Below, in pieces: positions 8,377-16,744 of a stretch of 64,000 nt of DNA. The translations under genes and the position numbers were made by a program. Every line of letters starts with the position of its first letter. Position 1 is the stretch's first letter. Source of the stretch: Burkholderia cepacia GG4 (lineage in GTDB: Bacteria > Pseudomonadota > Gammaproteobacteria > Burkholderiales > Burkholderiaceae). The notes under the pieces are model-generated. The model was given only the letters and a program-made list of their open reading frames with translations, ran no database searches and had not been told where the DNA came from. The DNA lies in contig NC_018514.1 in assembly GCF_000292915.1 (NCBI RefSeq), forward strand, positions 744,001 through 808,000, given 5' to 3'.

Positions 8377-10095
8377 ATGCAAGATTCCAATGAAACCCGG
8401 CCGTCACGCGTATGGCTGCTGAAGGGCATTCTGCCGATTCGTCGCGCGACGGCGATCCGCGATGTGTTCGCGGGCATCTCGCTCGCGTCGATGGATATCC
8501 CGCAGGTGCTCGGCTATGCGCGCATCGCCGGCATGCCGGCCGTGACGGGCCTCTATACGGTGTTCCTGCCGCTCATCGCGTTCGCGTGCTTCGGCGCGTC
8601 CCGCCATCTCGTGGTCGCCGCCGACTCCGCAACCGCGACGATCTTCGCGAGCCGCCTGTCGTCGATGGCGCCGGCCGGCAGCGCCGAGTATGTTGCGCTG
8701 GCCGGCATGGTCGCGCTGCTGACCGCCGCGATGCTGCTGCTCGCGCGCATCTTCAAGCTCGGCTTTCTCGCCGATTTCCTGTCGCGCACGGTGCTGGTCG
8801 GCTTTCTCGCCGGCGTCGGCATGCAGGTGTCGATCGCGATGCTCGGCGACATGCTCGGCTTGTCCGTCCCGTATCCGGCGTCGCGCAGCGTCGCCCAGCT
8901 CGACTATGTCGTCACGCATGCCGTTCACGCGCATCGGCCGACGCTCGCGCTCGCGGCGCTCGTCGTCGTCGCGATTCTCGCGTGCAAGCGCTTCCTGCCG
9001 CGCGTGCCGATGCCGATGATCGCGGTCGCGGGCAGCATCGTCGCGAGTGCGGCGTTTGGCTTCGCCGCGCACGGCATCGCGGTGCTCGGGCCGGTCGCGG
9101 GCGGCTTGCCGCCGCTGCGCTGGCCGTCCGTCACGTGGCAGCAGTTCCTCGATCTCGTGCCGGTCGCCGCATCGTGTTTCGTGATGATCATCGCGCAGAG
9201 CGCGGCGGCTGCCCGCGTGTTCGCGCAGCACTACGACGAGGATGTCGACACCAACGCCGACATCCTCGGCCTCGCGGCCGCCAACGCGGCGGCGGCGGTG
9301 GGCGGCGCGTTCGTCGTCAACGGCAGCCCGACGCAGACCGCGATGGCCGACGGCGCGGGCGTGCGCAGCCAGATCGGGCACCTGGCGTTCGCCGCGGTGG
9401 TCGCGGTGGTGCTGCTGTTCCTGAGTTCATATCTGCAGTACCTGCCGCATGCGGTGCTGGCCGGCATCGTGTTTACGATCGCGCTCGGGCTGATCAACGT
9501 GCGCAGCCTCGCGGCGATCCGCAAGGAAAGCCCCGGCGAATTCACGCTTGCGCTCGTCACCGCCGCGGCCGTCGTGACGGTGGGCGTCGAGCACGGCATC
9601 CTGCTCGCGGTCGCGTTGTCGCTGATGCGGCACGTGCGCCACAGTTACCAGCCGCATACGATGGTGCTCGAAGCCGCCGACGGCAGCGGGCGGTGGCAGC
9701 CGGTGCCCGCGCGGCCCGGCGCGATGACGGCGCCGGGGCTGATCGTCTACCGGTTCGGCTCCGACCTGTTCTTCGCGAACGATCATCTGTTCGCCGCCGA
9801 AGTGACCGAGCTCGTCGATGCATCGCCGGTGCCGCTGAGCTGGTTCATCGTCGACGCGGGAGCGATCACCGATCTCGACTATTCGGCCGCGCGCACGATC
9901 ACCGATCTCGTCAAGATGCTGCACGCGCGCCGAATCGGCGTGCTGTTCGGGCGAGTCAACCGCTACCTGCGCGCGGACATGGAGCGCCACCGGATCACGG
10001 AGATCGTCGGCGCGTCGTGCATCTTCCCGACGCTGCACCAGGCGCTGGAAGCGGCGGGCGTGACGCCGGCGCAGCAGGAGCCGGGAGTCATGTAG
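8377..10095 (+). CDS. SulP-family anion transporter with STAS domain
   Basis: 572 residues from the ATG at 8377 (MQDSNETRPSRVWLLKGILP). It contains the SulP signature near the N-terminus (AGISLASMDIPQVLGYARIAGMP, then TGLYTVFLPLIAFACFGASRHLVVAADSATA), about 10-12 transmembrane segments to residue ~440, and a C-terminal STAS domain (IVYRFGSDLFFANDHLFAAEV...WFIVDAGAITDLDYSAARTI) where the conserved Ser/Thr region is D-Y-S. Bacterial SulP proteins carry sulfate, bicarbonate or dicarboxylates; the substrate cannot be told here. The stop codon at 10093-10095 is immediately followed by a long tandem repeat. Confidence 0.9.
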   Translation: MQDSNETRPSRVWLLKGILPIRRATAIRDVFAGISLASMDIPQVLGYARIAGMPAVTGLYTVFLPLIAFACFGASRHLVVAADSATATIFASRLSSMAPAGSAEYVALAGMVALLTAAMLLLARIFKLGFLADFLSRTVLVGFLAGVGMQVSIAMLGDMLGLSVPYPASRSVAQLDYVVTHAVHAHRPTLALAALVVVAILACKRFLPRVPMPMIAVAGSIVASAAFGFAAHGIAVLGPVAGGLPPLRWPSVTWQQFLDLVPVAASCFVMIIAQSAAAARVFAQHYDEDVDTNADILGLAAANAAAAVGGAFVVNGSPTQTAMADGAGVRSQIGHLAFAAVVAVVLLFLSSYLQYLPHAVLAGIVFTIALGLINVRSLAAIRKESPGEFTLALVTAAAVVTVGVEHGILLAVALSLMRHVRHSYQPHTMVLEAADGSGRWQPVPARPGAMTAPGLIVYRFGSDLFFANDHLFAAEVTELVDASPVPLSWFIVDAGAITDLDYSAARTITDLVKMLHARRIGVLFGRVNRYLRADMERHRITEIVGASCIFPTLHQALEAAGVTPAQQEPGVM

Positions 10096-10670
10096 CGGGA
10101 AGCGGGAAGCGGGAAGCGGGAAGCGGGAAGGCGAGAAGGCGAGAAGGCGAGAAGGCGAGAAGGCGAGAAGGCGAGAAGGCGAGAAGGCGAGAAGGCGAGA
10201 GGGCGGGAAGGCGAGAAGGCGAGAAGGCGAGAAGGCGGGAAGGCGAGAAGGCGAGAAGGCGAGAAGGCGAGAAGGCGAGAAGGCGGGAAGGCGAGAAGGC
10301 GAGAAGGCGAGAAGGCGAGAAGGCGAGAAGGCGAGAAGGCGAGAAGGCGAGAAGGCGAGAAGGCGAGAAGGCGAGAAGGCGAGAAGGCGAGAAGGCGAGA
10401 AGGCGAGAAGGCGAGAAGGCGAGAAGGCGAGAAGGCGAGAAGGCGAGAAGGCGAGAAGGCGAGAAGGCGGGAAGGCGAGAAGGCGAGAAGGCGAGAAGGC
10501 GAGAAGGCGAGAAGGCGAGAAGGCGAGAAGGCGAGAAGGCGAGAAGGCGAGAAGGCGAGAAGGCGAGAAGGCGAGAAGGCGAGAAGGCGAGAAGGCGAGA
10601 AGGCGAGAAGGCGAGAAGGCGGGAAAGCGGGAAAGCGGGAAAGCGGGAAAGCGGGAAAGCGGGAAAGCGG
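10096..10670. repeat. Tandem array of 7-8 bp purine-rich repeats (about 72 units)
   Basis: Five copies of the 7-mer CGGGAAG (10096-10130) run into exactly 61 copies of an 8-mer GCGAGAAG (10131-10618), then six copies of GCGGGAAA (10619-10666) and a partial unit. Only five of the 61 central units deviate: GCGGGAAG at 10203, 10235, 10283 and 10467, and GCGAGAGG at 10195. The array starts directly after the sulP stop and ends directly before the LysR stop on the other strand. Because 8 is not a multiple of 3, all frames read the same octapeptide type (GEKARRRE), so long open frames through it are artefacts. A slippage-prone VNTR is expected. Confidence 0.97.
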
Positions 10671-11537
10671 CTAGGCGGCAGCGCGCAGGCGCGCGAAGCC
10701 GTTGCGCAGGTGACGGGCCAGCTCCACGGCGGCCGGCGCGTGCTGGCCGCGCGGCAGATGAAGGTTGATCGCGAAGTTCGGCAGCGCGGGCAGGCCGCTG
10801 TCGGCGGGCAGGATGTCGAGGTCGGCCGGCACGGTGGACGCGAGCCAGACGGTCACCGCGAGATCGGAGCGTACGGTCGCGGCGGTCGCGTCGATACTGC
10901 CGTTCTCGAACACGGTGCGCCACGCGCGATCGCACGCGCGCAGTGCGTCGAGCACCGTCGGGCGGAACGCGCAGGTCTGCGCGACCATCGACACGGGCAG
11001 CGGCGAGTGCCGGTGCGCGGCGCCGCCTTTCGCGCCGACCCAGACCAGACGGTCGACGGCGATGCATTCGCCGCCCGATGATCCGACCGGCGCCTCGATC
11101 AACGCAACGTCGATGTCGCCCTGCCTGAGCGCCCTGCGCAGTTCCGGCGACGCCGCGCACACGAGCGACAGCGCGACTTGCGGATGCGCCTGCGCATAGC
11201 CCTTCAGGATCGGCGCGAGACAGCTGCCGACGAGATCCTGCGGTGCGCCGACGCGCACCGATCCCTCCATCGCACCGGCCGTCATGTCGGTCAGCAGCGC
11301 ATCGTGCGCGGCCAGCAGCCGGCGCGCCTGCCCGAGCAGCCGCTCGCCGTCCGCCGTGAGCAGCAGGTTGCGATGCTCGCGCACGAACAGCGGGCCGGAC
11401 AGCGTTTCGAGCCGCGCGACCTGCTGGCTGATCGCGCCTTGGGTCAGGTGCAGCGCATGGCTCGCGGCCGTCATGCTGCCGTGATCGGCGACGGTGACGA
11501 ACGCGCGAAGCAGCGCGATGTCGAGATTGCGTGTCAT
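10671..11537 (-). CDS. LysR-type transcriptional regulator
   Basis: 288 residues from the ATG at 11537. The N-terminal winged helix is typical (LDIALLRAFVTVADHGSMTAASHALHLTQGAISQQVARLE), followed by the linker helix and a periplasmic-binding-protein-like effector domain (SVRVGAPQDLVGSCLAPILKGYAQAHPQVALSL). It is divergent from a LysE-type exporter gene 106 bp away, a common regulator-exporter arrangement (compare ArgP/LysG with LysE), so it probably activates that exporter in response to its substrate. The intergenic region has the dyad ATGC-N9-GCAT at 11552-11568, a LysR-box-like site. The stop codon abuts the tandem array. Confidence 0.92.
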   Translation of the reverse strand: MTRNLDIALLRAFVTVADHGSMTAASHALHLTQGAISQQVARLETLSGPLFVREHRNLLLTADGERLLGQARRLLAAHDALLTDMTAGAMEGSVRVGAPQDLVGSCLAPILKGYAQAHPQVALSLVCAASPELRRALRQGDIDVALIEAPVGSSGGECIAVDRLVWVGAKGGAAHRHSPLPVSMVAQTCAFRPTVLDALRACDRAWRTVFENGSIDATAATVRSDLAVTVWLASTVPADLDILPADSGLPALPNFAINLHLPRGQHAPAAVELARHLRNGFARLRAAA

Positions 11538-11643
11538 GAGTCACATTATGGATGCTAATGACAGGCATAAAAAGCTTTCGCTGTTGTAATGCCTGGATCG
11601 CGGGTAAAACGGGGCTTCGACGACACCAACCAGGAGCCCCCGC

Positions 11644-12240
11644 GTGCCGCTTCAAGACTACTTGCCGCTGATGCTGTTCGTGATCGTGTCGACGGTGACG
11701 CCGGGCGGTGCGACGACGCTCGCAACGGCGTCGGGCGCGCATTTCGGCTATCGGCGTTCGCTGCCGATGATGACGGGCATCGCGGCCGGCCTGGCATCGA
11801 TGGCGGCCGCCGCCGCGGCCGGGCTCGGCAGCGTGTTGCTGGCACTGCCCGCGCTACAGCTCGGGATGAAGGTGCTCGGCTCGCTGTATCTGCTGTGGCT
11901 GGCCACGCGCATCGCGCGCGGCGGCAAGCCCGGCGTCGACGCGGCCGTGCAGCGGCCGCAAGGATTCGTCAGCGGCGTATGGATGCTGTGGCACAACCCG
12001 AAGGGCTGGGCGATGACGCTCGGCGCGGCCGCGTCGTTCGCCGCGCTCGCGTCCGGCCCCGTGCGGCTCGGCGCCTTGCTCGGGCTGGCGTTCGGCGTGG
12101 CGGCGATGGCGTCGCTGTCGCTCTGGTGTTGTGCCGGGCTGCTGTTCGCGCGCGTGCTCCGCACGGAGCGGCAGTGGCGTTGCGTGAATGCGGGGTTGGG
12201 GACCCTGCTCGCGGCGTCGATCGTGCCGATGTGGTTGTAG
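11644..12240 (+). CDS. LysE/RhtB-family amino acid exporter
   Basis: 198 residues, starting at a GTG at 11644 with AGGAG about 8 bp upstream. It has six hydrophobic segments and the family signature early in the protein (LMLFVIVSTVTPGGATTLATASGAHFGYRRSLP), where the TPGP-like motif appears as TPGG, followed by GSLYLLWLATRIARGG and the MLWHNPKGWAMTLGAAASF block (NPK motif). RhtB/LysE proteins export basic or neutral amino acids across the inner membrane by proton antiport. The paired divergent LysR gene suggests substrate-induced expression. Confidence 0.9.
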   Translation: MPLQDYLPLMLFVIVSTVTPGGATTLATASGAHFGYRRSLPMMTGIAAGLASMAAAAAAGLGSVLLALPALQLGMKVLGSLYLLWLATRIARGGKPGVDAAVQRPQGFVSGVWMLWHNPKGWAMTLGAAASFAALASGPVRLGALLGLAFGVAAMASLSLWCCAGLLFARVLRTERQWRCVNAGLGTLLAASIVPMWL

Positions 12241-12274
12241 TAGCGGCGCTGCGCGCACGGCGCAGCCCCGACAC

Positions 12275-13729
12275 TCAGCGCGAACCGGCCCGCGCGGCCC
12301 CCGCCGGCCGTCCGCCCGCGCCGCTCGACCATCGCGGCAGCCGCAGCGTCGTCGCGAAGCTCGCCGCATGCAGTGCGCAAAGCAGGCCGAACGTCCACGC
12401 GTAGGCGGCCCCGTGTGTGCCGCCCGTCGACGTGGATTCGGCCTGCAGCCGCCACGCGAGAAACAGCGTGCACATCGTCGTGAACGTTGGGCCGCCGAGG
12501 CGCTGGACGATATTGAGCGACGTCGTCGCCATCGGCAGGTTGCGCCGCTCGACCGACGCATACGCGGCGGAAATCGACGGCACACCGATCGCGCTCTGGC
12601 CCATCCCGCGCAGAAACAGTGCGGGCACCAGCACGGCGGGATCGTAGCCGGCCAGCGCGAGATACACGAACGGCAGCGTCGCGGCGAGCGCGAGCAGCGC
12701 GCCGGCGGCGGCCAGCCGGCGCACGCCGAACCGGCCGGTCAGCGCGCCCATCGACGGATAGGTGACGAGCATGCCGAGCCCGAGCGGCGCCAGCAGCCAG
12801 CCCATCTCGCCGGGCGAGCGGCCGCACGCTTCGATCAGGAACACCGGAATCAGCATCTGGCCCGCGTAGATCGCGCCGTTCGACAGGAACTGCGTGGCCG
12901 CCGCCGCGCCGAACACACGCGAGCGAAACAGCGCGAGGTCGATCAGCGCACGCTCGCCTTTGCGCCGCTCGACGCGCAGGAACGCGGCGAGCAGCAGCAC
13001 CGAGCCCGCGATGGCGGCGATGCCGGGCACCGCGTTGATCCGCTCCGCGCCATACAGGAACAGCACGAGCGCCGGCGACAGCAGCGCGAGGCCGACCCAG
13101 TCGAGTTCGCGCTGCTGCGTTTCCTCGCGGTCGCCGGGCAGGAACCACACGGCCAGTGCCAGCGCCAGCGCGCCGACCGGCAGGTTCACGAGAAACAGCC
13201 AGCGCCACGACGCGTACTGCAGGATCGCACCGGCGACGATCGGGCCCAGGATCGGCGCGATCAACACGGGCACCGCCGCGTAACCGATCACGCGCGCCAT
13301 CTGCTGACCGGCGACGCGCGCGATCATCATCTGCGCCATCGGCGCGAGCAGCCCGCCGCTGACGCCTTGCAGCACGCGGAACGCGATCAGCGACGGCGCG
13401 GACCATGCGAGCCCGCACAGCGCCGAGGTCAGCGTGAACGCGGAGAAACACCACAGGTACAGCGCTTTCGCGCCGATCCGGTCGACCAGCCAGCCGTTCA
13501 GCGGCAACACCAGCGTGAGCGCGAGCAGGTAGCCGCTCGTCACCCACTGGATCGTCGACAGGCTCGCGTGCAGGTCGGCCGCGAGGCTCGACAGCGAAAC
13601 GTTGACGATCGTTGCGTCGAGCTGCGACAGCAGCGAGCCGAGCGTCGCGACCGCGCTGACTTTCCAGATCGACGGATCGAGCCGGCCGGCGGCGCGGTCC
13701 GGTGCCGGCTGCGCGCGGTTGTCGCTCAC
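12275..13729 (-). CDS. MFS drug efflux transporter, DHA2 (EmrB/QacA) family
   Basis: 484 residues, 14 predicted transmembrane helices. The GTG start at 13729 overlaps the stop of the upstream hydrolase gene (GTGA), which implies translational coupling. Motifs include SQLDATIVNVSLSSLAADLHAS (motif D1), WLVDRIGAKALYLWCFSAFTL (motif A) and FRVLQGVSGGLLAPMAQMMIARV (motif B/C region, with the conserved Arg). It probably exports small drugs or aromatic compounds with a membrane potential and proton gradient. No EmrA-like membrane fusion gene is adjacent, so it should act as a single-component inner membrane pump. It is the last gene of the marR operon. Confidence 0.9.
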   Translation of the reverse strand: MSDNRAQPAPDRAAGRLDPSIWKVSAVATLGSLLSQLDATIVNVSLSSLAADLHASLSTIQWVTSGYLLALTLVLPLNGWLVDRIGAKALYLWCFSAFTLTSALCGLAWSAPSLIAFRVLQGVSGGLLAPMAQMMIARVAGQQMARVIGYAAVPVLIAPILGPIVAGAILQYASWRWLFLVNLPVGALALALAVWFLPGDREETQQRELDWVGLALLSPALVLFLYGAERINAVPGIAAIAGSVLLLAAFLRVERRKGERALIDLALFRSRVFGAAAATQFLSNGAIYAGQMLIPVFLIEACGRSPGEMGWLLAPLGLGMLVTYPSMGALTGRFGVRRLAAAGALLALAATLPFVYLALAGYDPAVLVPALFLRGMGQSAIGVPSISAAYASVERRNLPMATTSLNIVQRLGGPTFTTMCTLFLAWRLQAESTSTGGTHGAAYAWTFGLLCALHAASFATTLRLPRWSSGAGGRPAGAARAGSR

Positions 13730-14289
13730 GCGCCGCGCCGCTCGAGCAGCGCGAGGATCTCCTGCGTCGAGCCCGTTTCGCCGAGCCGCGGGAACAGCCG
13801 TTCGACGCTGTTCGTGTGCGCGTCCGCGTTCAGGTCGGTCATTGCGTCGACGGCGAGCGTCACGTTGTAGCCGAGTTCGTGCGCCTGGCGTGCAGTCGAT
13901 TCGACGCCGATGCTGGTCGCGATGCCGGTCAGCACGATCTGCGTGACGCCGGCTGCCTTCAGGTGCGCGTCGAGATCGGTGCCGGTAAATGCGCCCCAGG
14001 TTGTCTTGGTCACGACGTGGTCGCCGGGCTGGCGGTTCAGTTCGGGGACGAATTCGGCCCAGTCGGCCGGGAACGGATCCTTGCGCGGCGGTTGCTCCGT
14101 ACGGCCCGGCGCGCCGCCGTCGACGTTGACGAGCACGACCGGCAGGCCGCGCGCGCGGAACGCGTCGAGCAGTTCGCGGGTGCGCTCGATCACCGGGGCG
14201 ACCGGATGGGAGGTCGGCAGCGTGAGGATGCCTTTCTGCAGGTCGATGACGACGAGTGCCGTGTGCGTGTCGAGACGGGTTGTGCTCAT
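13726..14289 (-). CDS. Isochorismatase-like cysteine hydrolase family protein
   Basis: 187 residues from the ATG at 14289. It is a Rossmann-like isochorismatase fold with the catalytic Asp in ALVVIDLQKGI and the conserved Lys in VVTKTTWGAFTG. The position of the nucleophilic Cys is occupied by Gly in the motif LTGIATSIGVESTARQA, as in true isochorismatases (EntB, PhzD) rather than amidases such as RutB. An Asp/Lys hydrolysis of an enol ether is therefore more likely than amide hydrolysis. It lies between a MarR regulator (70 bp upstream) and an MFS pump (4-bp overlap), so it probably degrades a compound that the pump exports and the regulator senses. Confidence 0.88.
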   Translation of the reverse strand: MSTTRLDTHTALVVIDLQKGILTLPTSHPVAPVIERTRELLDAFRARGLPVVLVNVDGGAPGRTEQPPRKDPFPADWAEFVPELNRQPGDHVVTKTTWGAFTGTDLDAHLKAAGVTQIVLTGIATSIGVESTARQAHELGYNVTLAVDAMTDLNADAHTNSVERLFPRLGETGSTQEILALLERRGA

Positions 14290-14359
14290 GATGCGGATGC
14301 TCCGTGCATGGGGAGAAGGGGCACGCGCCGCACGGATGCCGCGCGGCACGCGCGCGGGG

Positions 14360-14803
14360 TCACTGCTCGCCGATGCGCCGGATCAGCGGAATCGCGGCGG
14401 CGAGTGTGCGTATGTCTTCGGCGTCGAGCTTCTCGATCGCGGCGCCGAGCCACTTGTGCTTCGCGGTGTCGCGCTTGCGCCGTGCCGCCAGGCCGGCCGC
14501 GGTCAGCAGGAACAGGATCTGGCGGCCGTCGGTCGGATGCGGCTCGCGTTCGACGAGCCCGTCTTCTTCGAGACTCGCGAGAATCGCCTTCATCGACTGC
14601 GGCTTCATCGCCTCGGCGCGCGCGAGATCGGCGGTCGTCATCGGGCCCTGTCGTTCGAGCCGCGCGAGCGCACTCGTCTGCGACATGCCGAGCCCCTCGG
14701 ATTCGATCTCGGCGCGCAGCCGTCGAATCAGCTGGCCGACCGCGAGGGTCAAGTCGGCGGCGACGGTGTCGGCGGAAATGCGGGGTGTGCGTGGCGGAGT
14801 CAT
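14360..14803 (-). CDS. MarR-family transcriptional regulator
   Basis: 147 residues when started at the ATG at 14803; an ATG at 14815 would add four residues but lies inside the predicted -10 box. The winged helix is clear (LGMSQTSALARLERQGPMTTADLARAEAMKPQSMKAILASLEEDGLVEREPHPTDGRQILFLLTAAG), flanked by dimerisation helices. It heads an operon with an isochorismatase-like hydrolase and an MFS pump. A perfect palindrome directly upstream covers its promoter, so it is almost certainly an autorepressor released by a small aromatic ligand. Confidence 0.92.
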   Translation of the reverse strand: MTPPRTPRISADTVAADLTLAVGQLIRRLRAEIESEGLGMSQTSALARLERQGPMTTADLARAEAMKPQSMKAILASLEEDGLVEREPHPTDGRQILFLLTAAGLAARRKRDTAKHKWLGAAIEKLDAEDIRTLAAAIPLIRRIGEQ

Positions 14804-14810
14804 GCGGCGG

Positions 14811-14850
14811 ATCATAGAACACGACAGTTAAACTTGCAAGTTTAACTGTC
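14811..14850 (-). promoter_or_regulatory. marR promoter and perfect 28-bp palindromic operator
   Basis: Bases 14823-14850 form a perfect inverted repeat; each arm is GACAGTTAAACTTG. On the minus strand the palindrome centre supplies a -35 box TTGCAA (14839-14834), which is 17 bp from a -10 box TATGAT (14816-14811). The expected transcription start (about 14804) is next to the ATG at 14803, so the mRNA may be leaderless. Operator and promoter overlap fully, which fits repression by the MarR protein encoded immediately downstream. Confidence 0.85.
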
Positions 14851-15000
14851 TAGTTTGGTGGGCGTTCGTGATGCGCGGTGCACGACGTCGACGCACCGCG
14901 CACCGACGCACGATGCGTCGGCGAGGCCGGTTGGAGAGAACAGCGGGCGGAAGCTCGGCAACCGCCGATTGTCGGACCGTGGGCGGTGTGCGGCCGGACG

Positions 15001-15237
15001 CTACGTTCGGCGCGGCAACGGAACCGGCACGACGTCGTTGTACTTCGGCGACGCATTTTCGTGCAGCAGGTCGCCGAGATATTGCGCGAGTTCGTCCGCG
15101 GCGAGCGCGGACGGAACGTGCAGGTTGGCCGGTCGCCGCTTGCCTTCGGTGCCGAGATCGAACACGGTCCAGCGGCCGTTCGTCCGCACGACGGCGAGCA
15201 GGCGTCCGAACGCGTTGAAACGGTATTCGTCCTGCAT
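15001..15237 (-). CDS. Small conserved hypothetical protein
   Basis: 78 residues from the ATG at 15237, with a strong AAGGAG site 7 bp upstream. It is soluble with no signal peptide: MQDEYRFNAFGRLLAVVRTN, then WTVFDLGTEGKRRPANLHVPSALAADELAQYLGDLLHE and a Pro-rich end. The pattern, a short beta hairpin, a KRR...VP turn and one helix, recurs in many Burkholderia and Pseudomonas small proteins of no known role. It lies 46 bp downstream of the PBP7 gene on the same strand and may be cotranscribed with it. Confidence 0.75.
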   Translation of the reverse strand: MQDEYRFNAFGRLLAVVRTNGRWTVFDLGTEGKRRPANLHVPSALAADELAQYLGDLLHENASPKYNDVVPVPLPRRT

Positions 15238-15283
15238 GGCATCGCTCCTTCGTGGATGAATGTGCCGGCCGCGCGCGTCGCGT

Positions 15284-16354
15284 TTACTGGATCGAGCAGG
15301 TCAGCCAGCGATGGATCTTCAGCGCATCGCTCGACATGCCGGCGCGGGTCGGCGCGCCGAGCAGCACGACCGTTTCGCGGCGGCCCTTCACGCGCATGCG
15401 CATCACGACGCCGTGCCCCGATTCGTTGATGAAGCCGGTTTTCTGCAGTCGGATCGGCAGGCGACCGTTACGCACGAGCGGATCGGAGTTCACGTACAGC
15501 AGCTCGCCGTCGCCCGCCTGCACGGTGGTCGACGTGTCCGTCGAGAAATAGCGGATCAGCGGATCCTGCGCGGCCGCGCCGACGAGCCGCGCGAGATCCT
15601 CGGCGGTCGACACGTTGTGCGGCGACAGGCCGGTCGGCTCGCGGAAATGCGTATGGCGCATCCCGAGCCGGCGCGCCTCGCGGTTCATCGCCTTCACGAA
15701 CGCGGCACGGCCGCCCGGATAGTCGCGGCTCAGCGCGGCGGCCGCGCGATTTTCCGACGACATCAGCGCGATATGGAACATCTGGCGGCGCGACAGTTCG
15801 GCGCCGATCGGCAGCCGCGAACCGGTGAACTTAATCGTGTCGCGATCGCGAGAGGTGACGCGTAGCACGCCGTTCATCGGCCGGTCCGCGTCGCGTGCGA
15901 CGATGGCGGTCATCAGCTTCGAGATCGACGCGATCGGCCGCACCGTGCGTGCGTTGCGGGCCAGCAGCGGCGTGCCGGAGTCGACGTCGAGCACGTAGGC
16001 CGCGCGCGAATGTAGCGAGCTCACCGCGCGCGGGCTGTAGCCGCAGCTCGCGAGCAGGCGCGGCTGCGCGGCGGGGCGCGGGCGAACCGCGTTCGTGCGT
16101 TCCGCGCGCCGGTGCTGCGGTGCGGGCGCCGCGTGGCGCTTGACCGCATGATGCGTCACGCGCGGGCGGCGGTGCTTGACGGCCTTGTGCTTGCGGTGGG
16201 CGGGTTGCTCCTTGACGACTTTCGCATGCGCATGGGGCGCCGCCGTGCGATGCGGCTGCGCCGACGCGTTCGTTGCGAACGCAAGTGTCAGGAACGAGAG
16301 GGCGATGAGCAGGGTGGTCCGGGCACGAGGCAGGCGCGCGATGAGGCCGGTCAA
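15284..16354 (-). CDS. pbpG: D-alanyl-D-alanine endopeptidase (penicillin-binding protein 7)
   Basis: 356 residues. The start is a TTG at 16354 with AAGGAGA 8 bp upstream. A signal peptide (to about SAQ, residue 33) precedes a basic, His/Lys/Arg-rich linker (residues ~35-98) and the S11 peptidase domain: SxxK at S143-I-S-K146, SxN at S200-E-N202 and KTG at K303-T-G305. The enzyme cleaves meso-DAP-D-Ala cross-links in peptidoglycan in the periplasm and is inhibited by beta-lactams. The basic linker is longer than in E. coli PBP7 and could help wall or membrane binding. There is no partner gene besides the small downstream ORF. Confidence 0.93.
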   Translation of the reverse strand: MTGLIARLPRARTTLLIALSFLTLAFATNASAQPHRTAAPHAHAKVVKEQPAHRKHKAVKHRRPRVTHHAVKRHAAPAPQHRRAERTNAVRPRPAAQPRLLASCGYSPRAVSSLHSRAAYVLDVDSGTPLLARNARTVRPIASISKLMTAIVARDADRPMNGVLRVTSRDRDTIKFTGSRLPIGAELSRRQMFHIALMSSENRAAAALSRDYPGGRAAFVKAMNREARRLGMRHTHFREPTGLSPHNVSTAEDLARLVGAAAQDPLIRYFSTDTSTTVQAGDGELLYVNSDPLVRNGRLPIRLQKTGFINESGHGVVMRMRVKGRRETVVLLGAPTRAGMSSDALKIHRWLTCSIQ

Positions 16355-16744
16355 GCGAAAGTCTCCTTTTCACGCGCGTTGCTGCGGCGCGAAATGCGTG
16401 GGCGGTCAGCGGGTGCGGGAAATTATAAGGTCGATCGCGTGGCGATGACGATGGATGAGCGCGCAATGATGCGTGATGCACGTGGATTCATGCTGTTCCT
16501 TGGCTGTCAGCGGAGCAGCCGTATCCGGGCCATGCTCACGGAAATGATATGTGACTCAAAGTTATGGATTACACCGAATGGCAATAATTACCTAATTGGA
16601 TTGTGTTGGTAAATGTTACTTTTTGGGAGGTAAATTTATTGAGATTAGTGGGTAGGCGCTCAGCACTGTCGTGTTGTTCGGAAAGACATTTATAATCAGC
16701 CCTCGGCAGAAACCCACCTGAATACCAAACCAAGGGCAAGCTGC
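16355..16744 (+). promoter_or_regulatory. AT-rich leader and promoter region of the T6SS island
   Basis: This 390-bp region holds no convincing gene. Its last ~200 bp (16540-16740) are far more A+T-rich than the flanks and mark the left edge of the T6SS island. A perfect TATAAT box lies at 16691-16696, about 50 bp before the vgrG ATG; no good -35 hexamer sits at 16-18 bp, so an activator or another sigma factor may be needed. A CAAGGGCAAG sequence before the ATG serves as a weak ribosome site. Confidence 0.5.

Noticed and set aside
10096..10670. CRISPR array
   Set aside because: The units are 7-8 bp with no spacers and there are no cas genes; it is a simple tandem repeat.
8412..11742. Long frames on both strands running through the octanucleotide array (repeating GEKARRRE on the plus strand and FSPSRLLA on the minus strand)
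   Set aside because: The 8-bp unit has no stop in these frames, so any frame stays open. The real genes on each side end at the array.
16355..16744. Sigma-54 promoter for the T6SS operon
   Set aside because: No GG-N10-GC element with proper flanks was found; only a TATAAT box is clear.
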